Both the position numbers and the translations under genes were made by a program. DNA of 64,000 bases from Dipetalonema caudispina (taxonomy: Eukaryota > Nematoda > Chromadorea > Rhabditida > Onchocercidae). How positions within the stretch are numbered: the stretch's first letter is position 1; the number at the start of each line of letters is the position of its first letter. The DNA lies in the NCBI GenBank assembly GCA_013365325.1, contig JABVXV010000092.1, positions 1 through 64,000 of the forward strand, written 5' to 3'. Shown one piece after another: positions 27,525-40,600 of the stretch. The notes under the pieces were generated by a model. It was not told the origin of the DNA and searched no databases. It saw nothing but the letters and a program-made list of their open reading frames with translations.

Positions 27525-27835
27525 AGAAGAGACTGGTGCACTGTTCAGGCCGTTTATGTTATATTTGTGTATTATCCATTCATCAATCCATTCCATCCAT
27601 CACTGGCGATATGTATGTTGTTACTGGCGGAAGCTTAGCGGCTGTTGCTGCTATTGCTGAGGCTTGGAGAGGGTAATCAACTCTTTTACTCTACTCATTT
27701 TTTTTTTCAGAAGGGGCGGGACTGCTAAAGACGGATACTTTCTCAGCCTAGGCTACTATTACTTCCAAGCCTTTAATCGTGTTTCTGTTTCACGGTCTCG
27801 GTGACCCTAGACGAGGTCTGTTTAGCCCCTCAGTT
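27525..27835 (+). promoter_or_regulatory. lem-2/GPCR intercistronic region with strong acceptor
   Basis: 311 bases between the lem-2 stop and the GPCR ATG. A long T run ending TTTCAG at 27710 leaves a 125-base leader before the ATG at 27836, in the position expected for a trans-splice (or cis 5' UTR) acceptor. No canonical AATAAA was seen for lem-2 here. Confidence 0.5.
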
Positions 27836-30800
27836 ATGGATGTGGTCGCAACGGGTAAGATTTCTGATACCACAAATGCTGCTACTTCCAATACTTCTAC
27901 TATTACTAGTGTTGACATCAGTGCCCTTTCGCCGTTATTCATCCCGACTGTCTCGTCACCCAATGAGTTAATACTCAGCAATATCAGAGATAACAGTAAC
28001 AGTACAGTGGGAAATGGACATCAGTATGATAACGAATCACCAGAATGGTGCACAATATTGTCTCTTGATTGTGAATGCCACTTGTCGTATCAGTTTTATG
28101 CATATGAGGAAAGGCTGCTGCTTGGCCTCATCACCCTACCAATTATCGTGTTTGGCCTTTGCGCAAACATTACCTCCATCCGGATATTCACCCACCGTTT
28201 CATGTTTTCCTCATCCATTAATTGGTACCTCGCAATCCTGTCTAGTTCTGATACACTTATTCTATTTTCTGCATTCTTTGTTCTGTCGTTACCCAGACTG
28301 GGTGAATATACGAAGACGTGGTCGGCTACCAGATTCAGGTTCTTGTTTGAAAATTTCATCGATCAAGTTGACTTTCATTCTTTACTATCATTCATTAAAA
28401 TAACACGTGTGTAATGAAGCAGCATCCATGTGGATCCTTTCTATTGTCTTTTGTATTTTAGGTATAATTGATGTTTAAATGATTAGATGGAAGCATATGA
28501 GCTGCTTCATTAGCAGTCATCCAGAATCTTCCTTGTCAATAGCATTACGAATCCTGCTTAAATTATTATGCAGTAGATGCAAAAATTTGTTCTACGTTTT
28601 CTTGTCATATACTTTTATATTTACTTTTAATCTCTTCTCTTACCACTCTAATCCAGCAATGCACGAATCCTTGAATTAGTAGAAATTTCAGAAGTCGCTC
28701 AAAGGAAATTTTTTTTTGAGAGAGAGAGAACCATTTGTTTCCATAGGAGAAGGGTCGGTTCCTATGTGTAATTTGTGAGCGGATGACTGGTGTTTATGGC
28801 ATCATGTTAAGCTATTTAATCGCACTAAAATTGAAACCTTTAATACTTGACCATCAACTTGCTTGATGTTCCTATAAAACAAAAACTATAGTTGCCAGAA
28901 GGAGTAAGTCTTGTATGGGGAGTGAGAGCCGGGAAAAATTTTGTTTGAAACATCAGGGAGAGGAGGAAGAGAAAAGAAGCGTTTTATTTGTTCTCGTTAT
29001 TTTTTAATTATGAAAAAAAGTAGCAACTCTTCAAATGGGTCACCATGGTTTCGAGCAATTTTCAAAAAGAAACTGACTGTGAAAAATGAGCCTAACACCA
29101 ATAAAAATGAAATCGGAGTGCTGCGTTAAAAGCTTTGCGTGCTACATATCTGATTTCAAAGATACAAACATGTGCTCAAAATGAATATGTTACACGCTCT
29201 GAGCAATATGAAATATTCATTCATACATAGCGTGGGTGGCGTAAGTTTTGAAATAGCTGCAAGAATAGGAAGGCATACAACAAATATTCTTTTCCTCGTA
29301 ATTGAATTCTACGTTCATTCATAAAATAAGGAAAAGTGAGGTTGAATTTCAGATGATCCGTAAATGGAAGTGATTGGTGTAAGTGGAAGGGGGAGGCTAG
29401 AGAAATGATAGAAAGTTGATAGTTTCGGTTATGCTAAATCATTTGAAATTCGTTAGCACATAATGTAATTTCCGATTATCTTGTGTATATGTTCTGTTAC
29501 TCTCATTTTTATTATTTGTTTGAAAAACTTGATCAAAATCTGTAAATAAATTACTTTGAAGTGGCAACCTTTATTGGTTAACCTCTGATCAAGCTGGGAA
29601 TCTTGTTTGAGGTTTCGCAATGCATCCAGTATAGAAGTTAGACACATTGTGTAAAACTTGACGGACGGATATTAAAATTAAAAGAAATGGATGAAGTCAG
29701 AATAGGGAATCCGCACTGCAACAAAAATCCTTCGGGATCTTGGCAGGCCACAATATGATATGCCAGTATCTGATAAACTATGGCATAGGAATTAAGCTTT
29801 GACGAGTGGATTACGACAAGTGCTATCGATAGTGAAACATAATATTGTTATCCATTGTCATGATAGTTCTGACGTCAAAATTCTTCAATAATATGAAAGA
29901 ATGTAAAGTATTGCTTGTTTCTGTTACAATTGTTCAGTAGTTTTATTTACAGCTTTTCCTGAAATTTCTGAAGGATTAAAATTTCAGCGCTTCTAACAGC
30001 ATTCCTGAAATTGGTCTTGGAAATGACTTTCTGAAAGTATTCTTCTCTCTTTCTGTTTTTGAGATATATAAAAGTGGGAAGAAATTGAAGGGGAAGTAGC
30101 GATGTTAGGTGATTGATTGATGGTGATTTAAAATATAATGGGAACTTCTGGATTTTAACCGGAATGTTCACTTGTAAAAAGTCAGCTTAACTGATGAGTA
30201 TTTTTCGATGAACAGGACTCTTGCCCTTTTATCAAATTCATTGAACCACCTGTCGTTTTTCCATTTCTCACCAACCATCAAATGATGCTTAAGCAACAAT
30301 TCCGCATTCGTTGAAATTTCAAGAGGTCAAAATCTATCTCCCAGAATAAACTAAGATTTATCAAGCATCAAATTTAAATTCTTCAAGAAAAAAACAATTA
30401 TATTGTTGGACAATAATATTTGTTAGCTCATGAAATGATGATTTCAAAAGCAATATTATCATGAACTGTTTACATTGCGTCTTAATGCCGTTATCAAGAT
30501 TGATTATTTAAATCAACAAGTTACAATTTCAAAATAAGGTTCTCTTTCGTTCCTTTTTTCTTCCTTTTTTTTTGTAATTGTCAAAGAATATAATTTTTTT
30601 TAATCGTTTTCCCCCACAATCTCCGTTTTTCCCTTCTTTTCATTTTGTTCATTTTACAAATCGAATTTTCATCATCAAAATGTTCCAAAATGACGAAAAA
30701 TAGGAATCCATCGGGGAAAAAAAGGACTCGAAATTCAAGTGAAAACTTCTACAATTTTTCGTTAAATTCTGGATCCTTTCATCTACTATAGAAACTTTTT

Positions 30801-33800
30801 GTCATTCAGACAAGCATTTGTTTCTTTCTTTTTTTTTTAAGAAAAAATTTAATATATAAATGTATGTAATGAGAAAGAGGGAGAGAGAGAGGAAGAAAGG
30901 GAGAAAGAGAGAGAAGAAGAAAAATCATCAGTAAATTTTGGACTAGTTTAATCTTTGTCCAGTCTTCAAAAAATAAAATATTTGTTCAGAAATAAGAAAA
31001 GCTTATAAAAACTAAATGAAAACAATATTGGAAAACTTATTCATTTAACCGTTTTCCTCGGTCAACATAAATAACGGAATTAGTTAAATGTGCATGTTTA
31101 AAATAAAACTGAAAAGTATAATTGAAATATTATCATATTCTGTTTATTATGCATTACAATTACATACCTGGTAATGCATGTCATTACTGAAATAAATTAT
31201 TGATTGAGATTATTATGAAAAGTTCGTTCACTGTTCAAGCATAAATGATTTGATAAATATAGAATATTTGTGCATAATGTAAACAGGACAATGATGACAG
31301 GTGACGAAGGAAAAATCAACGAAAATTGACAATAAACAACACATCTGATCAGTTTGATTTTTGTTACTTTCTAGCATATTGATGAAGTAGGAAGAGAGAA
31401 AAAGAATGAGGATAAGAGAGAAAGGAAGAAAGATGGATAATGAAAGGAAAATTTGAAGATTATTGAATTTGTTATTAATATCAATTCAAAAAGCAGTTGT
31501 CTCGGCAACTGGTCTCTATTTCAGAAAATTTTCAAATCTCAATTAGTGTTTAAAATTAAACGAGAAGCAAACTTGCTTTATAGTTTAAATCAATCGAAAT
31601 TTATTTACAATTAATGATAGCTGTGGGTGATGGGAATAGATGCGGAAATATATTGTGCTAACTTTTATTTAAATGCTTTTGATGATTATATAACTTGTCA
31701 TTTCTTTTTTTTTTTTTTCTAAGCTGTAACAATTTTAATAAAGTCAACAAATCAGTTTCTTCAGGACCATTAAACAATATTGAGAAAAAATAAGTCGCTT
31801 AAAAGATGGCAAATGGAAAAAAAAAAAAAAAGCATATTAAGGAGCAACTGAGAATATTAAAATGGGAAAAAATTGAAAATTAACATGGAAATGAAAATAA
31901 CATTCACATTTAACAAATGTAAACAGCTGAGAGCTTTTCTTGAATAGAAGAACTTTAATATCCGATAAAAGAATAACTTTCGTTAACTAGTTCATAAAAA
32001 TTTTAGCAATTCCATAGAATTATTATTTATTCAATGGTCCATTGAATTGTTTTATTTCGGTATCATAAAAGTTTAAAGATTATTTACAATTCATTTTTTA
32101 TTGTAAAAATTTGAAGATATTTTCTAAAATATTATGTATTTGCTCCATTCATCATATACTTCTCTAAGGTATTCTTAATTAAACAAAGAAAAAAATTATG
32201 CAATATTAACGAATTTTAATTGCAGTTATTGGGTTGCACCTTATATGTATGGTCTGATGACTCTCGCTCAAACGATAAGGCAGGTTTTTTCAAATATTCA
32301 TATCAATTGTTGATATAAGCTTGATAAAGCAATTACATTTCCACTAACATGTTCACTTAGTTTGAATCATTTTTCAACCCTTTCTTTCCAATTTTTTTTT
32401 TTTCTCTTCCTATCATCTATCGAACTAATCAATTCCTAATATTTCATTTTGAAAAAAAAAGAGTTAAACTAACCAGACATATACTATAAGTTGTTATTAT
32501 AACATTTATTTCAAAAGCTTTAAAATGTTTGAAATCTTGCAAATCTTTAAAGCGGGTAATTTACTTTGATTGTACAAAGGTTAAGTATTACTTACTTTAA
32601 AGTGATCAGCTAAAGTTGTCTTTAGAATACATTTTAAGAAAAGAAGACAAAAAAGAACATATTTCACTACCAATCTTTTTATTTGATAGAAATCGACAGC
32701 TGTTTCTTGATTCTACATATTCAGAGGCCAGTTTTTTTTTAGATGCTGTGAAATGTTTTCTAGCTTTTTTCCTTGTTATTCTTAGAGTTTTGAACTAAGA
32801 AACAGAAAAATTGAAATGGCCAGAAATTCCATCAATCAGTGAAGTGCATTGGTCCCTTCTTCATGTATCAATATTGCCTTTATCACAACAATTGACAAAA
32901 TTTCGTATATTTCATTTTTTACAAAATTCCATTCGAAAATTGTGACAAAAATGAGTGAAAAAAATTGGCTTAAAATTCTGAAATCAGTTTTTGAAACTTT
33001 CAAAATAGTACAATTGATTAATTAAGCAATACAATGATTATAGCTTAAATGTCAAACGATTGTAATGTATTGTGGAATAAAACATGCATGAAAAAATTGG
33101 AAAAAATGCAAGAAGTACACATCTATCAACAGCCAAAATTGACTTTTATTTTGCAATTAAATATTTTTGCATGAAGTTGTTACTAACCATATGAAATTAT
33201 GTTTTAAACTTTGAATCCTACAATAATTATTCCATCTTCCTTTCATTTTTGTTCTCATAACTTTGACACTAAAAATTTCACAAAATTTTGTAAATTATAA
33301 AAGATTAGATGAGATGCATTGCCGATTTACATCACAATATATTACATTTAATTAATGACCACTCCTAAATTATTTAAATTACTCGATAAGAATATGATTG
33401 AAATTTTTGTATTATTTGGTAAAATCATTAATGTAATTAAATAATTGCAGTGTATGGATGACGACAGGTATGTCTGTGCATCGTTACATTGGCGTATGTT
33501 TACCATTTAAGACATCAACACTTCTGAAAACGGCTCGAGTTCGAATATTTATCCTATCACTTCTGGGATTTTCTCTTCTCTTCAATATTACTCGATTTTT
33601 TGAGGTAAATTTATTTTTCTTTATTTTTTTTTTTTTTTTTTTTTTTGTTCTTCATAATTGCTTTATTTACGAGCAAATCAATTTACATTTAGGCAAATTT
33701 TTGAGAATAAACAAAATCTAATTTCCGAATAGTTTTTGCTTCGAAAATTTGGCAAATGAAATTAACTTACGAAAACGAAAAAATTAGTGAAAAATAATTT

Positions 33801-36800
33801 GAGATAATAAAATTAGTGATATTATTTATCCTTGAAAAAATTCCGGTTTGTATAATTTACTCAATTTTAAGTAGTTTTTAATTTAAATTTAATTTTAAGT
33901 AATTTTTTAAACGTTGCAAATCCATGCTAAATAAGTGTTACATAATATTCCTTTTAAAATTTTATTATTCAAAATATTTCTTTCTTCTTTAATTTTTTTT
34001 TTTTTTTTTGCTTAGAATGGTGAATAGCTAAAAGACTAGAAATCGACTTAGCGAAAATATTAGGAATACTGAGAGTACGGAAGATGTTTCTCCTGGGAAA
34101 TATTAGTAACCAATATGATTTATCACTCTTTCTCGAGGAAAATTCAAATTTATGGATGAATTGGTAAAGTCAAACTTTTCTCTGAAAATAACATTCATTG
34201 CTTCAAATATTTTCATTTTTTTTGTCCTTTTTTTTTCTCCACCCATTTTGAAAAATTATTTGGAAATGTATTGGAATAAACAAAAAAAAAAGAAAAAATA
34301 AAATAAAATAAATTTAATTTGTTCTCAAAAGTTAACCTTCTTTTTTTGACCTAGTTTACGGTACTGTTAAAATATTAGTGATCATATTGCAATATGGCAA
34401 ATATGGTAGCATTTAATAGAATTCTAGTTTCAGGCAAATTACAGAGATAGCAATTAATGATGCAAAAGGTTTAGTGGAAAGGATTAAAAATATTATACAT
34501 CCCATCATAAAGAAGCAATTTAGCTAACATAACCATTTTCTTTTTATTCGAAATTAATCCACTTTCATTCAAAAATAAATTAATTTATGTTGAACAATTG
34601 CATGAATTTCGTTCCGGAATTAATTTCATTAGCGTTATTTAGTAATATGTTTTAAGATAGTATTAAAAATAAATTAGAATCTGAAAAAATTTCCATCCTT
34701 TTTCAAGCTGTATATGATTTTTCGACTTTCAAACTGTCAAAGTGTAACTAACAAATTGTTGACATTAAATTTACTTCTCCCTTATATTAATACAATGTCG
34801 CTTGATTTGAAAATAGTTCGAATAGTGTGTCGAATCTGTTTCACTTCTTTTTATTTCCGTTTTTAAATTAAGTCATCCAATTAATTGCGTTCCAACTTTC
34901 AATTTATTTGAAGCTAATCAAAATTTCTTGTTAGGGCAAACTTCCAATTGTAATTGAAAATTTAAGTGTAAAAGAAATTCATAGTGAGAACAATTCTGTT
35001 AATCTTCCATTTGTGAGAAAATTCAAGTCCATGTTTGAAGGTACTTTTCAGGATGAGTTGCGGCCAACAGATTTGTTCCTCTAAATGTTATTATCATAGA
35101 ATTAGCGTTTACTCAATGAAAGGGAGGAAGAAAGAAAAAAAAAAAAGAAACTCAAAATCTAAAATCCATTAAGATATTTTAAAAGAGAGGAAGAGGGAAA
35201 AAAAAAGAAGAAAAGTGAACATTGAAGTAAATAAGACATGATAAAAAGAATAAAATAAACGGCAAAAGAAGAGGAAAATTCATTCTATGTATCATTTGCA
35301 GAGGATATTTTAATTGGAAGAAAGCAATTTATTTCCTAAACCTAAGCTATAAGCTATTTGTCGTAGATATCATTGAAAATTTGAATGACGTACTCTTTTA
35401 TTTATATTGTAAAACTATCAGTATGATTAGAAAAACTATTCAAAAGAAAAAATGTTTCATTTAAGTTACAATCTTCAAATAAATGATTCAATTAAGTGCT
35501 GCTTAGATTCGACATATTTCATAGCCGGTATATAATTTAAGTTAAAATCAGGAAATAGATGTTGCACTGAACGATGAGGACAGCAGGTTTTCGTATTTCA
35601 AAAGATCTTTGAGACAATATTTCTCAAATGATGAGAGGCAATGAAATTTCATAAAAGTTTCAAAAAAAAATTAAACAATCATTCAAACGGACGACAAATG
35701 CTACAAAGCTTTTATAGATTAATTAAATTTACCGGCATATAATAATCTAAATACAAGATCAAAAGTCACTGGAATGTGGTCGATAATGAATGAAACAATG
35801 ACGAATGGTTAGTGATGATTGATGCCATTGAGTGACCAAGCAATATAAATGAATTCTAATTCCCAAAAGAGTTAGAATTTAAAATTGCAGAGAGAAAAAT
35901 GATAAAAATGAAGTGGTATTAAAAGTGAGTTATAATAAAGAAAAAAATTTTTTAAAAAAAGATGCATCTAAAAAGGAGCGCACAGTCGGGAAATATCAAT
36001 TAGTCAATAAAATCCAATGGATTTAAATAGCAAATTTTAACTAAACTTCATCAATCATCATCAAAATGAGATTTGAGCCATGCATTAATTTATAATCGGA
36101 GAATTTATGTAAATAACTGTAAGTTTAATTTCAGGTACGTGTGGTCAACAACTGCTTTCGGTCAAATATAAATGCCTTCATTCCGGTGTTAGTCCCATCA
36201 AATCTACGACTTAATCAAACTTATCGCCTTATATTTTTTGGATGGGCCTATACCATATTAATGTTTGTGCTGCCATTCACATTATTAATTATTTTAAACT
36301 CTCAGGTTAGCATTTTCGGCTTTTAAAAACTTTAATTGAAATTGTAGATATTTTCAATCAGTAGATAAATTTTTTCATTCATTTCTTAATACAAAATGCT
36401 GATAGCAGCTAAAGTCATAATCATCTACCAATCATTTAATACTGAAAAATATGCTGTACAAAATAAAATCAGATAATCTTATCTAAATTCCAATTATATT
36501 TTCAAGAAATAATTTAATCTGAAACCTAATTTAAAATGCAAATCAAAGTACACAATAGAAGTGTAACATTTTTTATCGAGAAAATTATTTTTCTAAAAAA
36601 CATTTGTTATTCTCAGGTACTGTTAGCTATTCGACGGTCAAATCGCCTACATAGGAGGCAAAGTATGGTACCCGATGAATCGTTGAAACAAGCGGAACGA
36701 AAAGAACGTCAAATATCAATAATGCTTATTGCAATTGTACTTGTTTTCCTATCTTGCAATACATTAGCATTCGTAGTTAATATTCTGGAAAATGTTGGTT

Positions 36801-37658
36801 ATGACAATGCTCTCTATGTTTCGCTTGTCACTTACAACAATTTCTTGGCAAGTTATTTAGTTTTTTTTTTTCTTTTTTTTTCTTTTTTTTTTGCTTCCGT
36901 CAAATGTAGGAATTCTAAGGCTTGACTAGATATGCATCGATTATTTGTTAAAATTAAGCTGGATATGTTGACATGTTACTATATTCACTCAAGCATAATA
37001 CCGATATTACCAGATTAAAAGACAAAAATTGCATAGAATTTAGATAAACTAATAATTTTGATTTGAAATTACAATTCGTGAAAAGTAGACTAAAAGAACA
37101 ATAACAAAAAAAAAAAAAAAAAAAAAAAGGGAAAAAAAGAAGAGGTTTATATGAATTGTACTAAAGAATATTGTGATCAATCTAATGACAAACTAAAATG
37201 AACTTAACTAGCACTTCTCAGTTTGAAGCTTTAATAAATTATCTATGTATATTCTTAAAGTATATTTATGAAAAAGATGAAAAGTATTTTTCAAATAAGA
37301 TCTATCATAAATTTTCAAGATCTCAATCATCAATATTTTTTTTTTTTTTTTTTCTTACCTTAAATCAACTCTTTATAATTCTCATTTATAGAAATGTTCA
37401 AGTTTTTATTTCGTATATATGTTCATCTTTTAATATGAACAAATTTTCGAAAAAGTTGAAAAATTCTCATACTATTAAGAAATTTTCTTTTATTTCTTAA
37501 AATAATTAATTATGATATTTTAGGTAATGGTGAATGCATCATGCAACATAGCAATATATATGTTATTTTCGGATAAATATCGTCTATTATTAAGACATTA
37601 TATGACATGTCATTGGTCAAGGGATGGCGAATTACTTCTAACCACAAATACTGCATAA
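27836..37658 (+). CDS. FMRFamide-receptor-like neuropeptide GPCR
   Basis: Class A seven-transmembrane receptor resembling Drosophila FMRFamide receptor and the nematode FRPR group; expected to signal from the neuronal or muscle plasma membrane. Six exons: 27836-28338, 32226-32279, 33451-33604, 36135-36305, 36617-36847, 37524-37658; phases agree, 415 aa. The extracellular N terminus (about 1-90) is Ser/Thr/Asn-rich with sequons such as NTS and NST. TMs are about 93-117, 129-152, 172-195, 215-233, 270-291, 320-345 and 360-385. The TM3 end reads HRY (196-198) in place of E/DRY. TM6 has FLSCNTLAF instead of CWxP. TM7 has NASCNIAIY (N379...Y383) for NPxxY. Two introns appear to start with GC: after exon 2 (at 32280) and after exon 5 (at 36848). 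Intron 1 is 3.9 kb. The ligand cannot be deduced. Confidence 0.85.
30866..30925. repeat. GA-rich low-complexity tract
   Basis: Polypurine AGAGAG/GGAAGAAAG stretch inside intron 1 of the GPCR gene. No coding potential. Confidence 0.75.
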
Positions 37659-40600
37659 TATAATCACTTCGATATAAAATTATCTTGCTTCATTTTAATC
37701 AAATTTCCTTCGAGGGCTATAAAATGTTTCAAATTAACTCATTTAACTTTTTTCACAACTATACTGAATGGATGATAAATTCTTAAGCATTAAAAAGTTA
37801 ATATTTTTAATTAAAGTATAACATCCCTAAAAAGATGCCCACAGAGGAATATTGTTTATAACATACACGGGTTATTGCTGTGAGTTTATATATATATATA
37901 TATGCTAATTGTTTATATATAAACACAGAGGATCACGATTATATTATAAAATTTCAAGTTGAATTTAACAATCTAACTATTGAAATTTTTGATGTCAAAT
38001 CAATGGAATATTATTTTTGTTAATAGCAAAGAGTTGAAGCTTATTTTCCATACCATTTAAAAAATTGCTTACAATTCTAATGATAACTAAAAATTTCAAG
38101 AAATGAAACAATTTCTAATTTGTCAAAGAAAAAAAAAAAAAAAAAAAAAAAAAAAATGCCATCAAGTACAAAAATCAAAGATCGTTAAAATGCGAAACAA
38201 AACAGAACAACACAGCTTTTAATTGAATCACAATTTAAAATATTTCGTATTAGTGACACCGTAATTGATAGCTATGTTAACAGCTGAAGAAATTGCAACA
38301 ATTTTTTGATGAGTTAATCAATATTCGACATGTATCTTAACCGGAAGATGTGTTACAATTGAAAAAAGCGGAATATTGAATGTTGAATGAATGGATAATT
38401 CTCGCGATCCGTATGACAGTACATTATTTACACATTGTGTTGTACAGTTGATCAACGAAAAAAAATTTTCCTACCACTGAATGGAAATTTTCTGAAATAT
38501 ATTGCTTGGCTTATATAAGTATTTAAATAAGTCAGCGATTAAAATGATGTGAACAAAATTTAATCCTTATTAGCAGCATTATGATTGAAAATATTATAAG
38601 TGTTAAAAAAAAAAACAAACAAATAAAAGAGTAGTCTGCTATAAAGTTATAAAATTAATAACCAAATGTTAATTGTTGTTTTTTTTTTTCTCTCCTTCTC
38701 TCTCTCACTTTCTCATTCCCTCTCTTATAGATAAGTAAATGAATAAATAGTTATAAATTTTAGGATAATCATAACCTATTTCCTACTGATATCTCATAAC
38801 TCCTAAAACTTCACAACTATTTATTAATTTTAATCCCTCTTTTTCTTTGCATTCAATAATTTCAAGCAATGTATGAATTCAATTATTACATTTTAATGCA
38901 CAGTTAATTTACATAATGTTGAATTGATATATATTGTACGACTATATAATTATATGATGATCGCAAAATAGGTGTTAATCGAACGGGTAGATAAACGTAT
39001 TCATGCTAATTAATAATTTCACAAACAAATGGTAAGCATATTCAAGTTAAATCGATCATCGAATTGAAATACTTTTATTAGAACTGATTTGTGGTCTTTC
39101 TTTCTCTTCCAAATCATTTACAATATTGCTAATTAGCTCATTCATCTCATGCTGCTGACAAACAACGATATTTGTGCAACTCTCGGCTGTCATCACTTTT
39201 TTTTTTACTTTCAATCGCCAAATAAAGTTGAATATTTTGCTTGTTTGATTTTGTTTATCAATATTTTTAATTATTTAGACGGATGCATGATTATTCAGCA
39301 CAACGAGTTTCCCGAATTCTGTTGTAATTAAAGATGAGACAACGATATGAATCTTAATAATGAAGGTCACGTTGACCATCGCGAACTTGTTTTGGTTTAT
39401 CCATCCGATCTTCTACTGTCGGTGACTCGAACCTCAATTTTAAATTAGTAGCTGTAGTTGATTCTTTAAATTGTAGCTGATTTAAGTAAAAATACTTTAT
39501 CAATATTAATTAGACACACATACAAGTTTTATTCATTGCCATAAGTACCGAATTAGTTGAAAGGATATTTTGATGATCGGTATCGCAAGCCAAGTTCAAA
39601 AAGATTATATGCGACTATGTTCGATGGATATCGTTGTCACAATCGGAAAAACCAACTTCCTCTCTTGACAATGTATACATTTCAATCAGTTCAAAATGTT
39701 GGAAAGTCCTAATTTCCACTTTGTAACTTTCAGCTTCGAAACAATCGAATGCCTTTATAGCCTATTTTGATGAATGACAAACTTGGATAGTTTAATATTT
39801 CAAAAACAAAAAAAAAAATGAACAGATCATATTTCAGGAGAGGATCAAACCCAAAATATGTCGAATACGATCATTTTTAAAAAAATATTGTAGCACTTCA
39901 AAAAGCAGAAAATTCCAAATAATTCATCATGACCTTTACAAAATTCTGTATTGAAAATTTTACATTTCATTAATCAATTGTTGTTCCAGGAATTCAGTCA
40001 AATAACAACAAGTAGTAGTATTGAATGTAGGATATTTTAGAAATAGGATGAAGTTTAAGATAAAATGAGAAAATCCTAAAATCAATTTATCAAAAATTGT
40101 AAAGGATGAAAATGATGCATATCCATCGTCATTTCTATTTTTGACAAGAAAAATGAAGAGGATGGTAAAACTAACGAGAAATCATGGCCAGCAACCGTAA
40201 CAATACCATATTATGAGAGAAGTAATTTAGGTAAGTGAAAAAACAAACAACAGAAATTAATTAAAATAGTGAATTACGACGATAAACGTTAATAATAGCA
40301 AGGCAAGTGAGTTTGTTAATGAATTCTGACAGGTTTTCCAAACATCAACTCCACGGGAATTTGTTATATTAATTGTTTCGGGCTTTAACCAACTACATAA
40401 AAAAGATCTTTGAAAAAAAAAAAAAAAAAAACAGAAAAGTGGATTCCTTCTCCAATTATTAGCATACAGCCGATTGAATCAATTGGATAACCAGATTAAC
40501 TTCAGAAATAGCCTTAATTTAGGAGATAAGTGCAGAATCACTACAAAGTTCACTTCGGTTTTAACATCAAACAAAACTATCGCTAAAGACGATCATATAA

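Noticed and set aside
28339..28414. Read-through end of GPCR exon 1 (up to the stop near 28414)
   Set aside because: The CAG|GTTCTT donor at 28338 gives the phase that joins to the conserved SYWVAPYMYG; the later donor would insert extra residues between TM2 and TM3.
28941..29129. Possible nested gene inside GPCR intron 1
   Set aside because: Short, basic, low-complexity frame with no family resemblance or splice partners.
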